Shown here: positions 54,594 through 64,000 of the stretch, piece after piece | Position numbering within the stretch: position 1 is the first letter of the stretch | Layout of the letters: every line of letters starts with the position of its first letter | NCBI GenBank assembly: GCA_041394885.1 | Contig: JAWKHI010000016.1 | Location: 1 to 64,000, forward strand | Length of the DNA: 64,000 nucleotides | Reading direction: 5' to 3' | DNA from: DSOI01 sp041394885 | GTDB lineage: Bacteria; Acidobacteriota; Terriglobia; Bryobacterales; Bryobacteraceae | The notes under the pieces: generated by a model | The model's input: only the letters and a program-made list of their open reading frames with translations | Database searches by the model: none | What the model was told of the DNA's origin: nothing | Made by a program: the position numbers and the translations under genes

Positions 54594-55988
54594 ATGGCGG
54601 GAATCGGATTCGAGCTGAGGAAGTTGTCGGCGCGGGGTGACCTCTCCGGGCTCGCCCAGGGATATTTCCACGCCGCGGTGGCGGCGGCCGGGCCATGGTT
54701 GCTGACAGTGGTGGCGCTGGCCGCCGTCAATCTCGTGGCCCCGGCGCGATTGTCGCCACTCGACCGCGCTACTTTTCAGGGAATCGTGCTCTACAATTTC
54801 GGCTTCTCCCTGATTCTGGCCGCGCCGCTCGGCGCGGTGGCGACGCGGTTTCTCGCCGATGCCATCTACGCCCGCGATGTCTCCCGGGTGCCCGGAATGT
54901 TGATCGGCGCGCTGGCGCTGACCATGCTGGTACTGGCGCCGCTCGCGGCCGGATTCTATCTGCCGCGCCCGAACACTCCGCTCAGCGTGAAGCTGCTCGC
55001 CTGCGCCAACTTCTCCGTCATCGGCGGCATCTGGATCGCGTCGTTGTTCTCCACCGCGCTCAAGAATCACAAGGCCGTCACGCGCGCCTTCGGGCTCGGT
55101 CTGGGCCTGGGTTTGGCCGGGGTGGCCTGGCTCGGGCACTGGGGTGTGGCCGGTATGCTCGCCGGCTTCACCGCCGGTCTCGCCCTGACGCTATTCGCGT
55201 TGATCGCCCGGGCGCTCGCCGAGTACGGCCATCCGGCGCGGGAGCCGTTCGCGTTTCTGGCGGGGATCAAGAAACATCGCGCGCTGGCGGCGTCGGCACT
55301 GGTCTACAACATGGCGATCTGGGTGGACAAATGGATTCTATGGGCCGCGCCCGAGCGGACGGCGCTTCCCAACGGCCTGGTCTCTTTTCCCGACTACGAC
55401 ACGGCGATGTTTTTCGCCTACCTGACCATCGTGCCCGCTCTGGCCTTGTTCATCGTGGAGGCCGAGACCGAATTCTTCGATCGTTACCGCGCCTACTTCC
55501 GGGCCATCCTCGACCACGGCTCCTGGAGCACCATCGAGGCGCGCCAGAATGAAATCCTCGATTGCGTTTGGCACACCGGGCGGCGCATCGCGCTGCTGCA
55601 GGCCGGCGTGATCGCCACCGCCATCGTCGCCGCTCCGCGCCTGTGCGAGATCCTGCATTTGAACTACAGCCAGTACGGCGTATTCCGGCTGGGCGCCATC
55701 GGCGCCGGATTCCACGTGATGCTACTGTTTTTGGGTATCGTGCTTTCCTACTTCGAACTGCACCGCGTGGTGCTTACCTGCTACACGATCTTCTTCTTGC
55801 TCAACGCCGGCTTCGCGCTTCTCACGCTGCACCTGGGGTTCGCGTGGTACGGATGGGGCTACCTGATGGCCTCGGCGCTGTCATTCCTGGCCGCCTTCTT
55901 CGCCGCCGCCGGATACCTCGGCCGTCTTCCCTACGTAAGCTTCGTGCTCACCAATCCCACCCTGGCCAACGAACCCAAGGCGCGGTGA
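54594..55988 (+). CDS. pelG: PelG membrane transporter (MOP/Wzx-like)
   Basis: The 464-residue integral membrane protein begins MAGIGFELRKLSARG, the PelG signature, and has about twelve hydrophobic helices (for example AAPLGAVATRFLADAIYARD and MLLFLGIVLSYFELHRVVL). The conserved central loop KWILWAAPE is present. PelG belongs to the polysaccharide transporter branch of the MOP flippase superfamily and forms the inner-membrane channel for Pel with PelF. It is the last gene of the operon; no terminator hairpin is obvious in the 55 bases behind it. Confidence 0.93.
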   Translation: MAGIGFELRKLSARGDLSGLAQGYFHAAVAAAGPWLLTVVALAAVNLVAPARLSPLDRATFQGIVLYNFGFSLILAAPLGAVATRFLADAIYARDVSRVPGMLIGALALTMLVLAPLAAGFYLPRPNTPLSVKLLACANFSVIGGIWIASLFSTALKNHKAVTRAFGLGLGLGLAGVAWLGHWGVAGMLAGFTAGLALTLFALIARALAEYGHPAREPFAFLAGIKKHRALAASALVYNMAIWVDKWILWAAPERTALPNGLVSFPDYDTAMFFAYLTIVPALALFIVEAETEFFDRYRAYFRAILDHGSWSTIEARQNEILDCVWHTGRRIALLQAGVIATAIVAAPRLCEILHLNYSQYGVFRLGAIGAGFHVMLLFLGIVLSYFELHRVVLTCYTIFFLLNAGFALLTLHLGFAWYGWGYLMASALSFLAAFFAAAGYLGRLPYVSFVLTNPTLANEPKAR

Positions 55989-56043
55989 CCGGACGCCCCA
56001 GTTTAGGATTGGCTCCCGCGTCTGGCTGATGTAAAGTGAAGCC

Positions 56044-57003
56044 ATGCAGCGTCGAACATTTCTCACCGCCGCCCCAGCCGCTCTCGGGGTGACCGCCGCC
56101 GCCCTCGCCGCCGAGATGCCCACCTCCACGCTCGGCAAGAGCGGACTCACCGTGTCCAAGTTTTGCCTCGGCGGCTTTCATATGGCCAAGGGCGGCGAAG
56201 ACAACGCCGTTCGCATCGTCCATCGCGCCATCGATCTCGGCGTTACCTTCTTCGATAGCGCCCACAAGTATCACAACGGACTCAGCGATCAGTTCTACGG
56301 AAAGGCGCTCACGGGCGGACGCCGCCAAAAGATCATCCTCATGTCGAAGGCGCAACTGCGTACCCGCGACGAAGCGATGAAGTAACTCGAAGAAACGCTC
56401 AAACGGATGAACACGGACTACCTCGACCTCTGGCAGTGCCACGAAGTCGCCCGCCACGATGAGGTGGACCGCATCTTTGGACCCAACGGATCTCTCGAAG
56501 CCTTCGTCCTCGCCAAAAAGCAAGGGAAGGTCCGCCACATCGGCTTCACCGGGCACCATGACTACACCATTCACCAGCGGTTGCTCGCCGGCTTTGACGG
56601 CTGGGAAACCGTGCAGCATCCCGTGAACCTGATCGATCCGCACTACCTCAGCTTCATCGAGAACTTCCTCCCCAAGGCAGCCGCGGCCGGCCTGGGGCGC
56701 ATCGCGATGAAGTCCAACGCGATCGGCAATATCACGCAGAACAAGGTGGCGACGATTCCCGAATGCCTGCGCTTCACCTGGAGCCACGACATTCACACGC
56801 TGGTCTCGGGCGTCGAGACTGTCGAGCAGCTCGAGCAAAACGTCGCTGCGTGCAAGACGTTCCAAAAGATGTCGCCCAAGGAAATCAGCTCCCTGCTCGA
56901 GCGCACCCGCGGCGGCCCGATCGGCGTGAAGGTGGAGACCTATAAGAAGCCCCCGGCCGGCGCACGCGGGTTCCGTCCGCATCGCGACGGCGACGACGCC
57001 TAA
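56044..57003 (+). pseudogene. Aldo/keto reductase-family protein interrupted by an in-frame TAA
   Basis: Two open segments (56044-56385 and 56386-57003) lie in the same frame and together give one Tat-exported aldo/keto reductase of about 319 residues. The signal is MQRRTFLTAAPAALG, and family elements include LGKSGLTVSKFCLGG, VTFFDSAHKYHNG (catalytic Asp/Tyr region), VRHIGFTGHH and RIAMKSNAIGN. The stop TAA at 56383-56385 sits between RDEAMK and LEETLKRM, where relatives have Gln, so one C-to-T change in CAA would create it. No other damage is seen. This is either a recent nonsense mutation or a single-base assembly error. Confidence 0.8.
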
Positions 57004-57028
57004 GACCGTTGAGGGTCTGGCAGGCGTC

Positions 57029-57508
57029 GTGAAGGAAAGCGCCGGGCTTTTGGTGCATCGCGATCGCGACGGGGAAATCGAGGTCCTGTTGGTGCACCCC
57101 GGCGGACCTTACTTCGCCAAAAAGGACGACGGCGCGTGGTCGATCCCCAAGGGCGAGTTCGTCGCACCGGAAGACCCCGGCGCGGCGGCGCGCCGCGAAT
57201 TCACCGAGGAGACCGGATGGTGTGCCAGCGCTCCGCTCACACCGCTGGGAACCATTCGTATGCGCTCGGGAAAAACCGTGCATGCGTTTGCCATGGCCGG
57301 CGATTTCGATCCGGCCACCGCGCGGTCCAACACGTTCGAAATCGAGTGGCCGCCGCGGAGCGGCAAACGGCGCGCGTTTCCGGAAATCGATCGCGCCGCG
57401 TGGTTCCCTCTGGTCGAGGCGCGGCGCAAGATCAACGCCGCGCAGGCGCCGCTGCTCGACCGGTTGATTGGCAGCGAGGGTGCGGCCGTCACGCGGGCGG
57501 ATTGCTGA
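57029..57508 (+). CDS. NUDIX hydrolase
   Basis: The start is a GTG. The 159-residue protein has a full NUDIX box, GEFVAPEDPGAAARREFTEE followed by TG, fitting GX5EX7REUXEEXGU near residues 46-68. The N-terminal SAGLLVHRDRDGEIEVLLVHPGG segment and the long length place it in the DR1025/NTP-pyrophosphohydrolase-like, YfcD-type group. It would hydrolyse a nucleoside diphosphate linked to a moiety X. It follows the reductase gene by 25 bases. Confidence 0.88.
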   Translation: MKESAGLLVHRDRDGEIEVLLVHPGGPYFAKKDDGAWSIPKGEFVAPEDPGAAARREFTEETGWCASAPLTPLGTIRMRSGKTVHAFAMAGDFDPATARSNTFEIEWPPRSGKRRAFPEIDRAAWFPLVEARRKINAAQAPLLDRLIGSEGAAVTRADC

Positions 57509-57636
57509 CTCGGACGCCGGGTGATGATGGAGTACAACCACGGCGGACGCCCGATCGCGCATCTGCCGCAATGTTTGAGCCGAGGCGGGTGGGGCGTCCC
57601 GTTCCGGGCTTGTCCAGGAGCCCACGACCGGATCTG

Positions 57637-57748
57637 TTGGGTTCGTTTCGGTGAAAACGCGAACGGTGGGTTTGTTTCCGCAAAATGCCGGCCTTGGGTT
57701 CGTTTCTGCAAAATTCGCCCGCGGTGGCTTTGTTTCCGCAAAACGCAG
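57637..57748. repeat. Four degenerate tandem repeats of about 29 bases
   Basis: Units begin at 57637, 57666, 57694 and 57724 and follow the pattern KTGGGTTYGTTTCYGCAAAA. Spacings are 29, 28 and 30 bases. A single diverged relative (TTGGGTTCGTTTTGGCGAAT) occurs at 59124. The gaps between conserved cores are only about 8 bases and vary, so this is not a CRISPR array. No gene spans it; the 57509-57837 interval holds only this array. Confidence 0.7.
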
Positions 57749-57837
57749 ATGGCGGTGCTGCTGGAAAAATTCGATGGACAGCAGCCTGAGTTCGAAATGT
57801 TCGTTGCAATTCCACGCCTTCGAGCATTGCACCGATG

Positions 57838-58248
57838 TCAACGCGAAGAGCAATATCGATTCGCGTAAGTCTCTTTCGAACGGGCACTTGGCGGGTTTCG
57901 GCGGCGTGTGATGGGCTTCCCTTCGCTGACGAAGTTATCGCCGCACGACCAGATTGAACGAGATCCGGACTTTCGGTCTGTAGGCGGCGGGCTTGACGGC
58001 CTTGAGGCTAGCTTGTCGAACAGCGACTCGCGCAGCCAACCGCGGCAGTCGTTCGTGCCGAGTTCATGGTCGGGAACCACGGTCACGCGGCCTTGCGGAA
58101 TCCGCATTCTCACCATGCATGGCGAGACGAGGATCCCGAAGTAGGTGACGGCGGCTTGCGGCCAATCGGAGAAGCGCGAGAGCGTGCTTTCGACACGGGA
58201 GCGCTCCACCTGATCGAGCGGTTCGGTGGTGACAGAGACGGACGCCAC
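57838..58248 (-). CDS. Hypothetical protein, possibly a gene remnant
   Basis: The 136-codon frame starts with GTG and its first 85 residues read like a real protein (ESTLSRFSDWPQAAVTYFG, MVRMRIPQGRVTVVPDHELG, GWLRESLFDKLAS). The last 50 residues are Ser/Arg/Pro-rich and may be read-through beyond a lost stop. The codon pattern in the first part resembles the neighbours. No family is recognised and no partner gene is present. Confidence 0.35.
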   Translation of the reverse strand: MASVSVTTEPLDQVERSRVESTLSRFSDWPQAAVTYFGILVSPCMVRMRIPQGRVTVVPDHELGTNDCRGWLRESLFDKLASRPSSPPPTDRKSGSRSIWSCGDNFVSEGKPITRRRNPPSARSKETYANRYCSSR

Positions 58249-58259
58249 CCGAATCGCTT

Positions 58260-58333
58260 CTCAGGACTCGCCGGCACAACGGAGCTGGGGCTGCGAATCC
58301 TGCTGCCTTTAGGGCGCCCCGCCCTGTGCCGGC
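58260..58333. repeat. Dispersed palindromic element, copy 2 (inverted)
   Basis: The complement of this 74-base stretch matches copy 1 at 7512-7587: same GCCGGCACAGGGCGGGGCG start, same CCCCAGCTCCGTTGTGCCGG end and the same trailing GAGTCCT. The central 15 bases differ, as expected of a loop under weak constraint. It lies in the gene-poor region between two weak leftward frames. Confidence 0.75.
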
Positions 58334-58441
58334 CGGACAGAGGGCTTCGAGCAGCGTGTTGTTCAACTGTGCCTGCGGACGCTCCACTAACCCAGCGCGC
58401 AACGGAGGCTCTCCACGGCCGCCGGCAGTCGCGTTCGCGGG

Positions 58442-58573
58442 TCAGGTGAGGGGCCGCTCCGGCCCCTGCGCGCTGAGGTTCGGCATCCTACGCTCGATCT
58501 TTCCTTCTTTCGTGACTGTGAGGTTGATGACCTTCAGTCCCGAGTTGGTTGTGACGGTTGCGGTGGGTGTCAT
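58442..58573 (-). CDS. Small leftward ORF with a good ribosome-binding site
   Basis: The 43-residue frame begins MTPTATVTTNSGLKVINLTV and has an AGGAGA four to five bases before the ATG. There is no signal peptide, and no family is recognised. It may be a real small protein or the remnant of a longer one. Conservation is needed to decide. Confidence 0.35.
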   Translation of the reverse strand: MTPTATVTTNSGLKVINLTVTKEGKIERRMPNLSAQGPERPLT

Positions 58574-59800
58574 GGGGTCTCCTGGTTGAACGGCTGTTGG
58601 TGGCAACAGGCCGTTCGCGAGGATCGCCCTCACGACTGGTTCCCCAGTTGGCCTGTTGCCGAAACACCGAGTGTTCGGGCATGGCCTACGTGAGGCGTGG
58701 GCGCCCTTCAGCTTCAACTTCCGTTGAGCGCAGAAACCTTGGTGGCGGCGCGGGGCGGAGCGGAGACGGACTCCTTCTCCAGGCGGACCTGCGCGCCGTC
58801 GACTCGTTGGGTGACGCGGTACTCGACGAAGTAGACGCGGCCATCGTTCTTGAAGGCGATAAGGAGTGGCAGCCGGGCTCGCTGGCGACCTCCTGCTAGA
58901 GCGCGGGGTCGCCATGGTGGGCCGACCGACGAAGTGTTGATGGCGTCGGCGGTGGGCGGGCGGCCTGCGGGTTGTCCGGCGCTTCTTATGGCTTGGCTGG
59001 CGTGTCTGGCGGTTGCGGCGTTGCGGGCTCCCGGTTCAATGGGCACCTCCGTGGTTTGTTTTTCCGATCGGAATCAAGAATATAAGGTCGGATGCGGCTG
59101 GCCAATCGAGTTGTGACGCGAGGCTTGGGTTCGTTTTGGCGAATCTGACCTTCGCCGGGGACGCTGGACTCGGGCTCGTGGGCGCGACGGATGGACATCC
59201 GACGGCGGCGGCGGAGCGGACGGCGGGACATCCGGCAACTGCCTATCTGTGGCCCCCTTCGCCGCCTGTTCTACCCGCGTCGGTGGCTTTGCCCTGCAAA
59301 ATCTGTTTTGCCCTTCCGGTCCGTTCGGCGATCTCCGTCGACGGCGGCGATCTTGCTCCTGATGCACGGGGCGACAGGTTGTCAGATCCTTCATAGCGGA
59401 CTTCGCTTCTCCTCCGCCGAGTTTCACGTAGAGGGCCGGGCCAGATGCAAACCCGATGCCAGCAAGTGCCTGACGATTAAGGAGAAACGATTTCTGCCGA
59501 AGCGGAATCGATTCGGAGGCGTGGGCACTGACGCCTTAAGATCAGTAGCAAACCCTTTGGCCCTTGGGTGTTTTCATACAGTTGCAGGCAGGTTCGCGGC
59601 ACCGTTGTGTGCCATGAGTGTGCAGGGCACGATACAGACCAGTGGAATCAGATCCCCGGCGCTCAAGGGAGGCGGAAGTCGGCTCCCCCTGTGCTCCATC
59701 CAGTTTCGCGCATTCCTAACAGTTACAATAATTTGGGAATCTACTTTTCACTGACATCCAATCAATTGATTCCGAACCTAAGCTAACGCGTTTCGCTATT
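58574..59800. other. Gene-poor region, mostly unassigned
   Basis: No confident gene was found here. A leftward segment at about 58714-58865 reads like part of a protein (GRVYFVEYRVTQRVDGAQV, LEKESVSAPPRAATK) but lacks a start. One diverged copy of the tandem-repeat unit lies at 59124-59149. GC content begins to fall near the end. Frames on the plus strand are not supported by any motif. Confidence 0.4.
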
Positions 59801-61440
59801 CTCCCGATCCAGGCATCCATTTTCGAAGCCACTCGACTCTGTCAGGCCAACTCGTGACAACTTGTGGGCATAGTCATTCGCCACCCTTTGCGCATGATCA
59901 GGGTTTCAAATCGGCTATCCATCGGTACTTTTTCGAAGTTCCGACGGCTTTGGAAAAAGCGCCCATTCTTGCCGAGGCGTGCGACTACTAGCCGCGAAGT
60001 CGGCGCTGGTGCAAACTGAATCATTCGCACCTCGAACGGCTTGTCACTCAACCGAAGACGCATTGTCCCCTTTGCCGCTCTGACCATAAAATCACACTTC
60101 TCGTTGTCTCCGACCACCCTCAGCGGAAGAAAGGAAAATCGATCATCCTCAAGTCTCACGCTGTCACATCGGGGCTGCACAAAGCAGATATTGTTTCTTC
60201 TGGTCCATCCCCTTCGAGCACGATGGTACCGAGAGCAAGGTGTGAGGAGATGGTGACGAGTATCGGGATCGCACCGACATCAGGACGGCCAACCTTCGTG
60301 ATCATTCACCCGTTCCTTATCTGCACTCAGCGTAATTAAGTCGGTCAGTTGGTCCCTAACGGCCTCAGCAGCCTTCCGCTGATCCCTTTCTTCAGCACTC
60401 CGATGCTAAACTTCTTATGTTGCTCGAACAAGATCTTGAGACGGTTCTCCAATTCCATGCTCGATCAGACACGAGAGGCCCTGCCGATATTCTGACTCGG
60501 TGGTGTGCTGAGGAGTTGGAAGGTCAACCCCCGTTCAAGCTGATTCCTGAACCATGACGCTACCCGCTTCAGACTTGCGAGTTCGGAAACCTTCGAGTCT
60601 TCGAGCACCGCCTGAATTTCCGAAACGATCAACGGAACCAGGTGAGCCGCTGCTGCTTCTGGAATCAGGAGCGTGCTGTGGGTCACGTAGGGAGCATCAA
60701 GTTCACGGTAACTCCCTCAGCAGTTGGTGCGTTAGCTCGCAAACGCGGCCAAGGATTTCAGAGCCAAACGCGTTCGAGACTAGTCCGCCAGTCATGCTCG
60801 CGAATTCTTTGACCACCACATCAGGCAAGTCTTTTGCTTCGATCCTTCTGCGCGTGCTGACTTGCTGGGAGCCTACTTTGCCCCTTGGCATAAATGCATA
60901 CACGTGCTGCGCCACTCTCAATTGTGAACCTGTCATCCGGAAGCATGTTGGTTCTGGGAGTTTCAAAGCGGATCGGATAGAATTTCCAATCTGGTCCAAA
61001 TCGTTCTCGCCCGTGTAGACGATTACCAACCGAGACCGCCTTTGTCCGGCCCCGAGGACTTCAGCAACTTCTTGATAACTTCCGCTGTCTTTCTCCCTTG
61101 CTTGAATTTGTGGAGCACCCAGTCTAAGATCACGACGTCCGACGCAACCGCGATAGGTGCCAATTGACGTTGTAGAGAATCAATCTCCTGTTGATTCAAG
61201 CGAAGACAGCACATACGATCCCACGGCTCGCGAAGCAATCTGTTAACTCCTTGGCGTTAAGCTGATGTGCGGAATCCGTTGGAGTGCCCGTGCCCCTAGG
61301 GTGTGTTTCTCGACCCTGTCGGCCCGGAGTGGTCAAGGCTCGCGGACCAGGGTCTTGCCCTCGACGCTGCGGGAAGCAGAGCTTGGTCGTCGACAACCAC
61401 GACTGTGTTCAGAAAGTCTGCGGCTACATTCTAGGAGAGT
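59801..61440 (-). pseudogene. Receiver-domain protein (Response_reg_2-like), frameshifted
   Basis: Receiver-domain landmarks are readable but in several frames: VVVVDDQ (the acidic pair) near 61400, DVVILDWVLHKF (phospho-acceptor Asp) near 61130, and LVIVYTGEN (Thr strand) near 61020. The long extra C-terminal region of this family follows: KEFASMTGGLVSN, LDAPYVTHSTLLIPEAA, ASWFRNQLERG, SVRLEDDRFSFLPL, and near the end RWIADLKP, then HAQRVANDYAHKLSRVGL and EWLRKWMPG. At least five shifts or stops interrupt it. This divergent receiver family is known beside GHKL ATPases in restriction/defence loci. Confidence 0.75.
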
Positions 61441-61443
61441 CGA

Positions 61444-63859
61444 TCAAAAGAAGTCATCCTCGACGAGCCCTCCGAGTCTTCTCAGCTTGCCCTGAATCCT
61501 TCGGCGCGATAAGGAAGGTTGCGCCTGAATCTGATTCGGCGTCATAAGCTCCAGGCGGTAACCTGCCCCACGAGAACCCTCCCGTGATATGTGAAGTCCC
61601 AATCCGCGCCCACCAGGTTTACGTGTGAATCCGATTGAATATCGCATCTCGATCACGCGGAGCCACGCCAGGGCCGCTGTCGGAGACCCTCATGCCATCC
61701 TCAAGGAACATCCAACGAGATGACCCGCGGCTGCGGCCGATCTCGTAGCCAAAACATTGAGTTGTCCACCAAATTTACGAACACCGGATATAGAACGAAG
61801 ATGGGTACCCATGGATCTTGAACTTTAGGAATGCTCTGGTCGGCTGCAGCCCTACTGCGTGCCGTTGGAGCTGTCGCGCAAATAGATCGCTCAAGAATTT
61901 TGCGATGTCACCCACTGATGTCGATTGGCGTGCGGTACAGCCTGCGCTGGAGGGGAGTAAAAAGACTGAGATATCCATCGATATGATCGAAGCTGGAGCG
62001 AAGCTCGTCATATAGCCCTTGAAGATCTTCGTTGACATCAGCCCAAGACTTCAAGCGTCGAAGACTCCTCGAACTCCCTTTGATGCTGGCCTCAAACTCG
62101 TGATTGACAACGTTAAGGGCCATTCCCAACTGCGTTAGTTCTAGATCCGCCTTCTTGAGCGCTCGCGCATCTCAATCAAGTCTTCCTGAATCGATTCGTT
62201 CATCAGGTTCATTCCGATGAATCGCCCGTCTTCATCGCGTCCAGTGAAGGGAACGGAGCTTCGGTTATCGATGTCAGTGCTTCCAAGTTTCGATCTGCTA
62301 CTCCGCTGAGCTTGAGTTCTATGCCCTGACGTTTTCAACGATTGCGCGATCTTCCATCCCCGCCAGGTCGAGCCGTGCAGTTCCATACGCACCTCAGCGA
62401 CCGCGGCATCTAGCTCTTGCACAATTTCGCGAGTCACATTTGTGACCTCAGAATTCACCGCATCCAGGGCAACCCGTGTCTCTTTTCGCTCGGATGCGGC
62501 TCTCCGCTGCGTTTCAGCGATGCGTTCGGTCAGTGCACGTTCGAGTCGAATTCGCATGCTAACGTTCAGCCGCGCACGTTGCGCCAGGGTCACTCACCGT
62601 AGCTGCGATCGCTTCGGCGGTGGGGCGAAACGTAGCCGCCTCCAATCTCTGGACTTCGCTGACAGCTGCATCCCAATCCTCATTTGTTTGCTGAGGCCCA
62701 CGCCTGCTCAGTTTTCCGCGACACGGAAGCGACTCCCGGGATATCATCCAGCTTCCTAACCGCCGTAGCTTCAGCATCAACAATTGCACGGGAAGCCTCA
62801 TCGCGGTTCCCCATTTTGGCTATGGCTTGAACCTGCAGGGTCAAGGACTCCAATAGTGCGGAGGTCTCGAGTCCTTGCGGTTGCTGATTGGGTCTTTCGA
62901 AAAACGACTGTAATTGTCGCCCGGAAGTCAGCCCGTCGCGCGGTCAGTTGTTTTTCGCGCTTTCTGCGAGCCTGCTCGACCCGATCAAGTTCGGCTTTCC
63001 TCTCTTGGTAACGTTCGGCCCCAGCACTTCCCTCTCGGAAGAAGTCCGCCGCAATGTGAACGAAGAAGTTCATAAGTATCGCTCGAAACTGTCTGTATGC
63101 CTTATTCTCGCGAAACCCTTCTCGGCCTGCCTTTTCGCTGAGTTCAGGATTTCTTTCTGGCTAATTTCGATTACCCCGAAAATCCGACGGTAGGAGAAGT
63201 AGTACCCGGCGCTCTTCGCGCGGTTCTTCTCGATGTCGAGAAAGTCGTAGTCGTTGTTCCCATATGGCAGGATGCGAATATTGTCCTTATAAATGTACAG
63301 CCCTCCGATCTGGCTGAGCTTCCGAATGATCCGTGCCCAATCATTTGGTGGAAGGGTGCTCTCGCTGATTTTCCTTGCACATACAAGCCACGGTTAACTG
63401 GATTGGCCCGCACTCAGTCTGCTGGCCTGCCCGCTCCACGGGACTACATGGTTCGGATGATCTTCGCCATAGACCGTAACAGTACCGAGAAATTGACCAT
63501 ACTCATCGAACTGGCCGGTAGTTGTGGGTGGACGGGTATTGCGAAATTCGTCAGGGGTAAAGAAACTCTGCTCTTCGGATCAAGTCTTCGGCGCTGTCAT
63601 CAGTCTTGTGATCCCGAACACCACCATCATTTGCCTCTGGATGGCCAGGGTCATCGTGTTAGTGAAGCCAAGCAGCAACTTCCGAAGTGGCGATGCAGTG
63701 TCGTCGTCGCCTCGATTGTCGATGATGGCCGCCGCTAAGGATGGATCGGCGGGCATGACGTAGAAATGTACTCCTGCCGTCTCGCGACAAGCTCGGCGCA
63801 CCTAGGACTGTATCCAACGCAGGCCTGATGGAGAATCGATCGAGATCGTCATCGGTCAC
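61444..63859 (-). pseudogene. GHKL/HSP90-MORC-like ATPase, frameshifted
   Basis: The likely GTG start (63859) overlaps the stop of the upstream gene (GTGA). Readable pieces, in order: RKLLLGFTNTMT, FRDHKTDDSAEDLIRRAEFF, FDEYGQFLGTVTVYGEDHP, GGLYIYKDNIRILPYG, NDYDFLDIEKNRAKSAGYYF, RRIFGVIEIS, EKAGREGFRENKAYRQFR, then a coiled region, LNVVNHEFE, FVNLVDNS (N box), SDSGPGV (G1 box) and GGRGLGLHIS (G2 box). All three ATP-binding boxes are present, but the pieces sit in three frames with several indels. This is the histidine-kinase-like ATPase typical of restriction-associated conflict cassettes. Confidence 0.78.
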
Positions 63860-64000
63860 GCGTCGAAAGATCTGCCGTCGATGTTGCGTTTGAACGATGC
63901 GAGATTCTTTCGCACCAAGGCCACCATCTCGTCGATTTGTTTCTCATGCTGGAGCCGCCCGGGAATGAGGATTGGCACCTCGATCTGGTCGTCAATGCCG
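63856..64000 (-). CDS. C-terminal end of an unknown protein, cut by the window edge
   Basis: The last 47 residues (IEVPILIPGRLQHEKQIDEM onward, ending GRSFDA) are in an open leftward frame that enters from beyond the window. The stop overlaps the ATPase start (GTGA), so the two belong to one operon. The IPGRL-Q pattern recalls the ends of type I restriction specificity subunits, but the stretch is too short to decide. Confidence 0.55.
   Translation of the reverse strand, partial: GIDDQIEVPILIPGRLQHEKQIDEMVALVRKNLASFKRNIDGRSFDA

Noticed and set aside
56383..56385. Recoded stop codon in the aldo/keto reductase
   Set aside because: The codon is TAA, not TGA, the family has no selenocysteine or pyrrolysine there, and no recoding structure was seen.
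57637..57748. Repeats resembling a CRISPR array
   Set aside because: Units are only about 20 conserved bases with roughly 8-base variable gaps of unequal length, and no cas gene is near.

Overview
The window is GC-rich bacterial chromosome, except for a visibly lower-GC stretch after about 59.7 kb. The gene content points to an acidobacterium of the Solibacter/Bryobacter type. It has a very large TonB-dependent receptor with an N-terminal carboxypeptidase-regulatory-like domain, many Tat- or Sec-exported TIM-barrel and enolase-superfamily enzymes, BACON/SBBP beta-propeller surface proteins, a heptaheme-TPR lipoprotein, and a secretin beside an AAA ATPase. This placement is inferred from families only; no rRNA or tRNA gene was found.

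Layout. At 1-7.5 kb a rightward series holds a DUF2063 protein (cut by the window edge), a seven-heme TPR lipoprotein, a hydroxypyruvate-isomerase-like enzyme, a small Cys-rich protein, a CbiX-like chelatase, a flavin reductase, a MerR regulator and a metallo-beta-lactamase-fold hydrolase. At 7.5-10.6 kb a secretin and an AAA ATPase diverge. At 10.9-13.1 kb lies a catalase-peroxidase gene broken by many frameshifts. At 13.2-23.5 kb there is a catabolic locus: TonB receptor, two enolase-superfamily dehydratases, a phosphatase and its truncated paralogue leftward, and two TIM-barrel isomerases rightward. At 23.5-30.8 kb are a MazEF-like module, a PadR pair, dxr-rseP, a hydroxyisobutyrate-dehydrogenase-like enzyme, a class V aminotransferase and a 1-Cys peroxiredoxin. 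At 30.9-33.3 kb an alpha-L-fucosidase is followed by a lactonase-like amidohydrolase. At 33.3-41 kb are two very large secreted BACON/beta-propeller proteins that share a repeated C-terminal module. pyrE, a phosphoesterase and a STAS protein follow.

The best-defined system is a complete-looking pel exopolysaccharide operon at 42.87-55.99 kb. PelA is split into separate hydrolase and deacetylase genes, there is no pelC, PelB carries one frameshift, and PelD keeps an RxxD c-di-GMP site next to a degenerate GGDEF. All seven gene junctions overlap or are nearly contiguous.

From 56 kb to the end the DNA is decaying or accessory: an aldo/keto reductase with one in-frame stop, a NUDIX gene, short tandem and palindromic repeats, and from 59.8 to 64.0 kb a leftward cassette of a GHKL/HSP90-like ATPase plus a receiver-domain protein. 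The cassette's motifs are clearly readable but spread over all three frames. Indels cluster in katG and in this cassette while neighbouring genes are intact, so decay and local assembly error both need to be considered.
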